From an uncultured candidate division Zixibacteria bacterium (GTDB lineage Bacteria; Zixibacteria; MSB-5A5; GN15; FEB-12), in the NCBI GenBank assembly GCA_913009765.1, contig CAJVYT010000287.1, positions 1 through 5,842 of the forward strand: a DNA stretch of 5,842 bases. The letters are read 5' to 3'. The notes under the pieces were generated by a model, which was not told where the DNA came from, ran no database searches, and saw nothing but the letters and a program-made list of their open reading frames with translations. The position numbers and the translations under genes were made by a program. Below are positions 5,141 through 5,842 of this stretch, one piece after another (position 1 is the stretch's first letter; each line of letters begins with the position of its first letter).

Positions 5141-5163
5141 CCCACTAATTTTCCTGAAGAGCC
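5141..5163 (-). repeat. Terminal inverted repeat of the IS, right end in window
   Basis: CCCACTAATTTTCCTGAAG followed by AGCC is the partner of 3758-3780. It is the transposase-proximal (left) end of the element. The chromosome-side flank begins at 5164, seven bases before the stop codon of the cytidylyltransferase gene. Confidence 0.9.
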
Positions 5164-5170
5164 TAAATTA

Positions 5171-5842
5171 TTAAGCCGACGGTCTGCTCAAATTAGCTGC
5201 AGTGTCAGGCTCTAAAGAGCCGGAATGCTCAACTCGAAGCCGATCAAACTCTGAATCTATACTTACTAATGGTCTATCAATTATAAAAGGATAGACCTGC
5301 CACCTTTTAATATTCAGCGCTTCGATCCTATTTGGATCAAGCACCACAGCTGCTCCATTTCTATAATAATACTGACGATTTACCCCATATGTCTTATTTC
5401 GATTCATCACTGGTATTCCATTTTCTCGTGTCACCGCTTTCCAAAAGTACTGTGGTTGATAGCAAGCTGGAACTGGGCTTACTGTATGTACCGCTCCTAT
5501 CTGGATATATTTATTTCGTAACGAGAAATATAGGTCTATTGCACCTGCCACTTCTTCGCTCCTTCTCATAGGCGATGTAGGTGCCAATAAAATAATTGCA
5601 TCTATCGATTGCCGACCATCATTATTATCTGACCTCAACCAGGAACGAATATGGCTGAGAACGGCTACCATAGGCGTATCATCTTTCGATAATTCTGGCG
5701 GTCGCAAATATGGTACTTCAGCACCGACTTGTCGGGCGTGCTCAGCAATTTCCTCATCGTCTGTTGAGACAATAATGCGCTTGATCGCTTTGACATTTTT
5801 TGCTACCAGTATAGCCCTTTCGACAAGACTACGGCCTTGTAC
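5171..5842 (-). CDS. CMP-sugar (acylneuraminate-type) cytidylyltransferase, partial
   Basis: The frame is open for 223 residues from the window end to TAA at 5171. About 15-20 N-terminal residues, including the CTP-binding PARGGSxxxPxKN motif, lie beyond the window. Visible family motifs are GRSLVERAI (3-11), IIVSTDDEEIAEHARQVGAE (23-42), LRPPELSKDDTPM (46-58), LLAPTSPMRR (85-94, the 'QPTSPLR' motif), RNGAAVVL (161-168) and IDRPLVSIDSEFDR (188-201, the metal-binding 'DIDT' end). The enzyme joins CTP and a nonulosonic acid (sialic, legionaminic or pseudaminic type) to give CMP-sugar for surface glycans or flagellin modification in the cytoplasm. The exact sugar cannot be told from this. The last about 20 residues (EHSGSLEPDTAAN...) run past the usual end. 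The gene reads towards the IS, opposite to the cassettes, and probably belongs to a glycan locus lying to the right. Confidence 0.88.
   Translation of the reverse strand, partial: VQGRSLVERAILVAKNVKAIKRIIVSTDDEEIAEHARQVGAEVPYLRPPELSKDDTPMVAVLSHIRSWLRSDNNDGRQSIDAIILLAPTSPMRRSEEVAGAIDLYFSLRNKYIQIGAVHTVSPVPACYQPQYFWKAVTRENGIPVMNRNKTYGVNRQYYYRNGAAVVLDPNRIEALNIKRWQVYPFIIDRPLVSIDSEFDRLRVEHSGSLEPDTAANLSRPSA

Larger units (their letters stand above)
3758..5163 (-). mobile_element. Intact ISL3-family insertion sequence (1406 bp)
   Basis: The ends are imperfect 23-base inverted repeats at 3758-3780 and 5141-5163, differing at four positions. Read inwards from the right end the tip is GGCTCTTCAGG, typical of ISL3-family ends. 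A single transposase gene fills 3764-5017, and about 120 non-coding bases lie between its start and the right repeat. ISL3 elements normally make 8-base target duplications. The flanks here (ATTTAAAA on the left, TAAATTAT on the right) do not match, so one flank has been changed since insertion. The target is AT-rich. I cannot assign an IS name. Confidence 0.93.

Noticed and set aside
1847..5171. A composite transposon formed by the two ISL3 copies
   Set aside because: The outer flanks TTAAATTT and TAAATTAT share only an out-of-register TAAATT, one copy is truncated and diverged, and the cargo consists of ordinary cassettes with their own attC.
5208..5221. Inverted repeat GGCTCT-AA-AGAGCC resembling the IS tip
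   Set aside because: It lies inside the cytidylyltransferase frame and only six bases match the IS tip, so coincidence is more likely than a nested IS end.

Overview
The window is a stretch of a mobile gene-cassette array (an integron without its integrase in view). It has been invaded by two copies of an ISL3-family insertion sequence and is joined on the right to a nucleotide-sugar gene of a surface-glycan type. Four attC-like recombination sites (one cut by the contig end) separate small, promoter-poor genes that all read rightwards. This layout, plus lipoprotein and toxin-antitoxin cassettes of unknown or stabilising role, is typical of sedentary chromosomal integrons of Gammaproteobacteria. 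I cannot name a genus. The cassette orientation puts any intI/attI to the left, outside the window.

Layout. 1-85 is not genomic: it is a poly-T run followed by an Illumina P7/index/read-2 adapter, so real sequence starts at about 86. 86-162 is the right part of an attC hairpin. Cassette 1 (about 157-1138) carries a lipoprotein of unknown function and ends in attC 1028-1144. Cassette 2 (about 1139-1632) carries a second, unrelated lipoprotein and ends in attC 1551-1638. Cassette 3 (from about 1633) encodes a small membrane protein cut at codon 68 by an ISL3-type remnant (1855 to about 2465). After a 170-base region with a further IS trace comes a BrnT/BrnA toxin-antitoxin cassette (2634-3180). 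Its attC (about 3131-3194) overlaps the last 16 codons of the antitoxin. The next cassette has a Phd-type antitoxin with its own promoter and a RelE/ParE-type toxin cut at codon 76 by an intact ISL3-family element (3758-5163, 417-residue transposase). Right of the element a leftward gene for a CMP-sugar (acylneuraminate-type) cytidylyltransferase runs off the window end.

How it fits together. The toxin-antitoxin cassettes probably stabilise the array, and the lipoproteins are exported cargo. The IS copies have inactivated one toxin and one membrane-protein cassette. Because the intact IS lacks a matching target duplication and the sequence to its right does not continue the toxin gene, the array was probably shortened by a deletion or recombination next to the IS. 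That event would have brought the polysaccharide gene next to the cassettes. No integrase, rRNA, tRNA or CRISPR array is visible.
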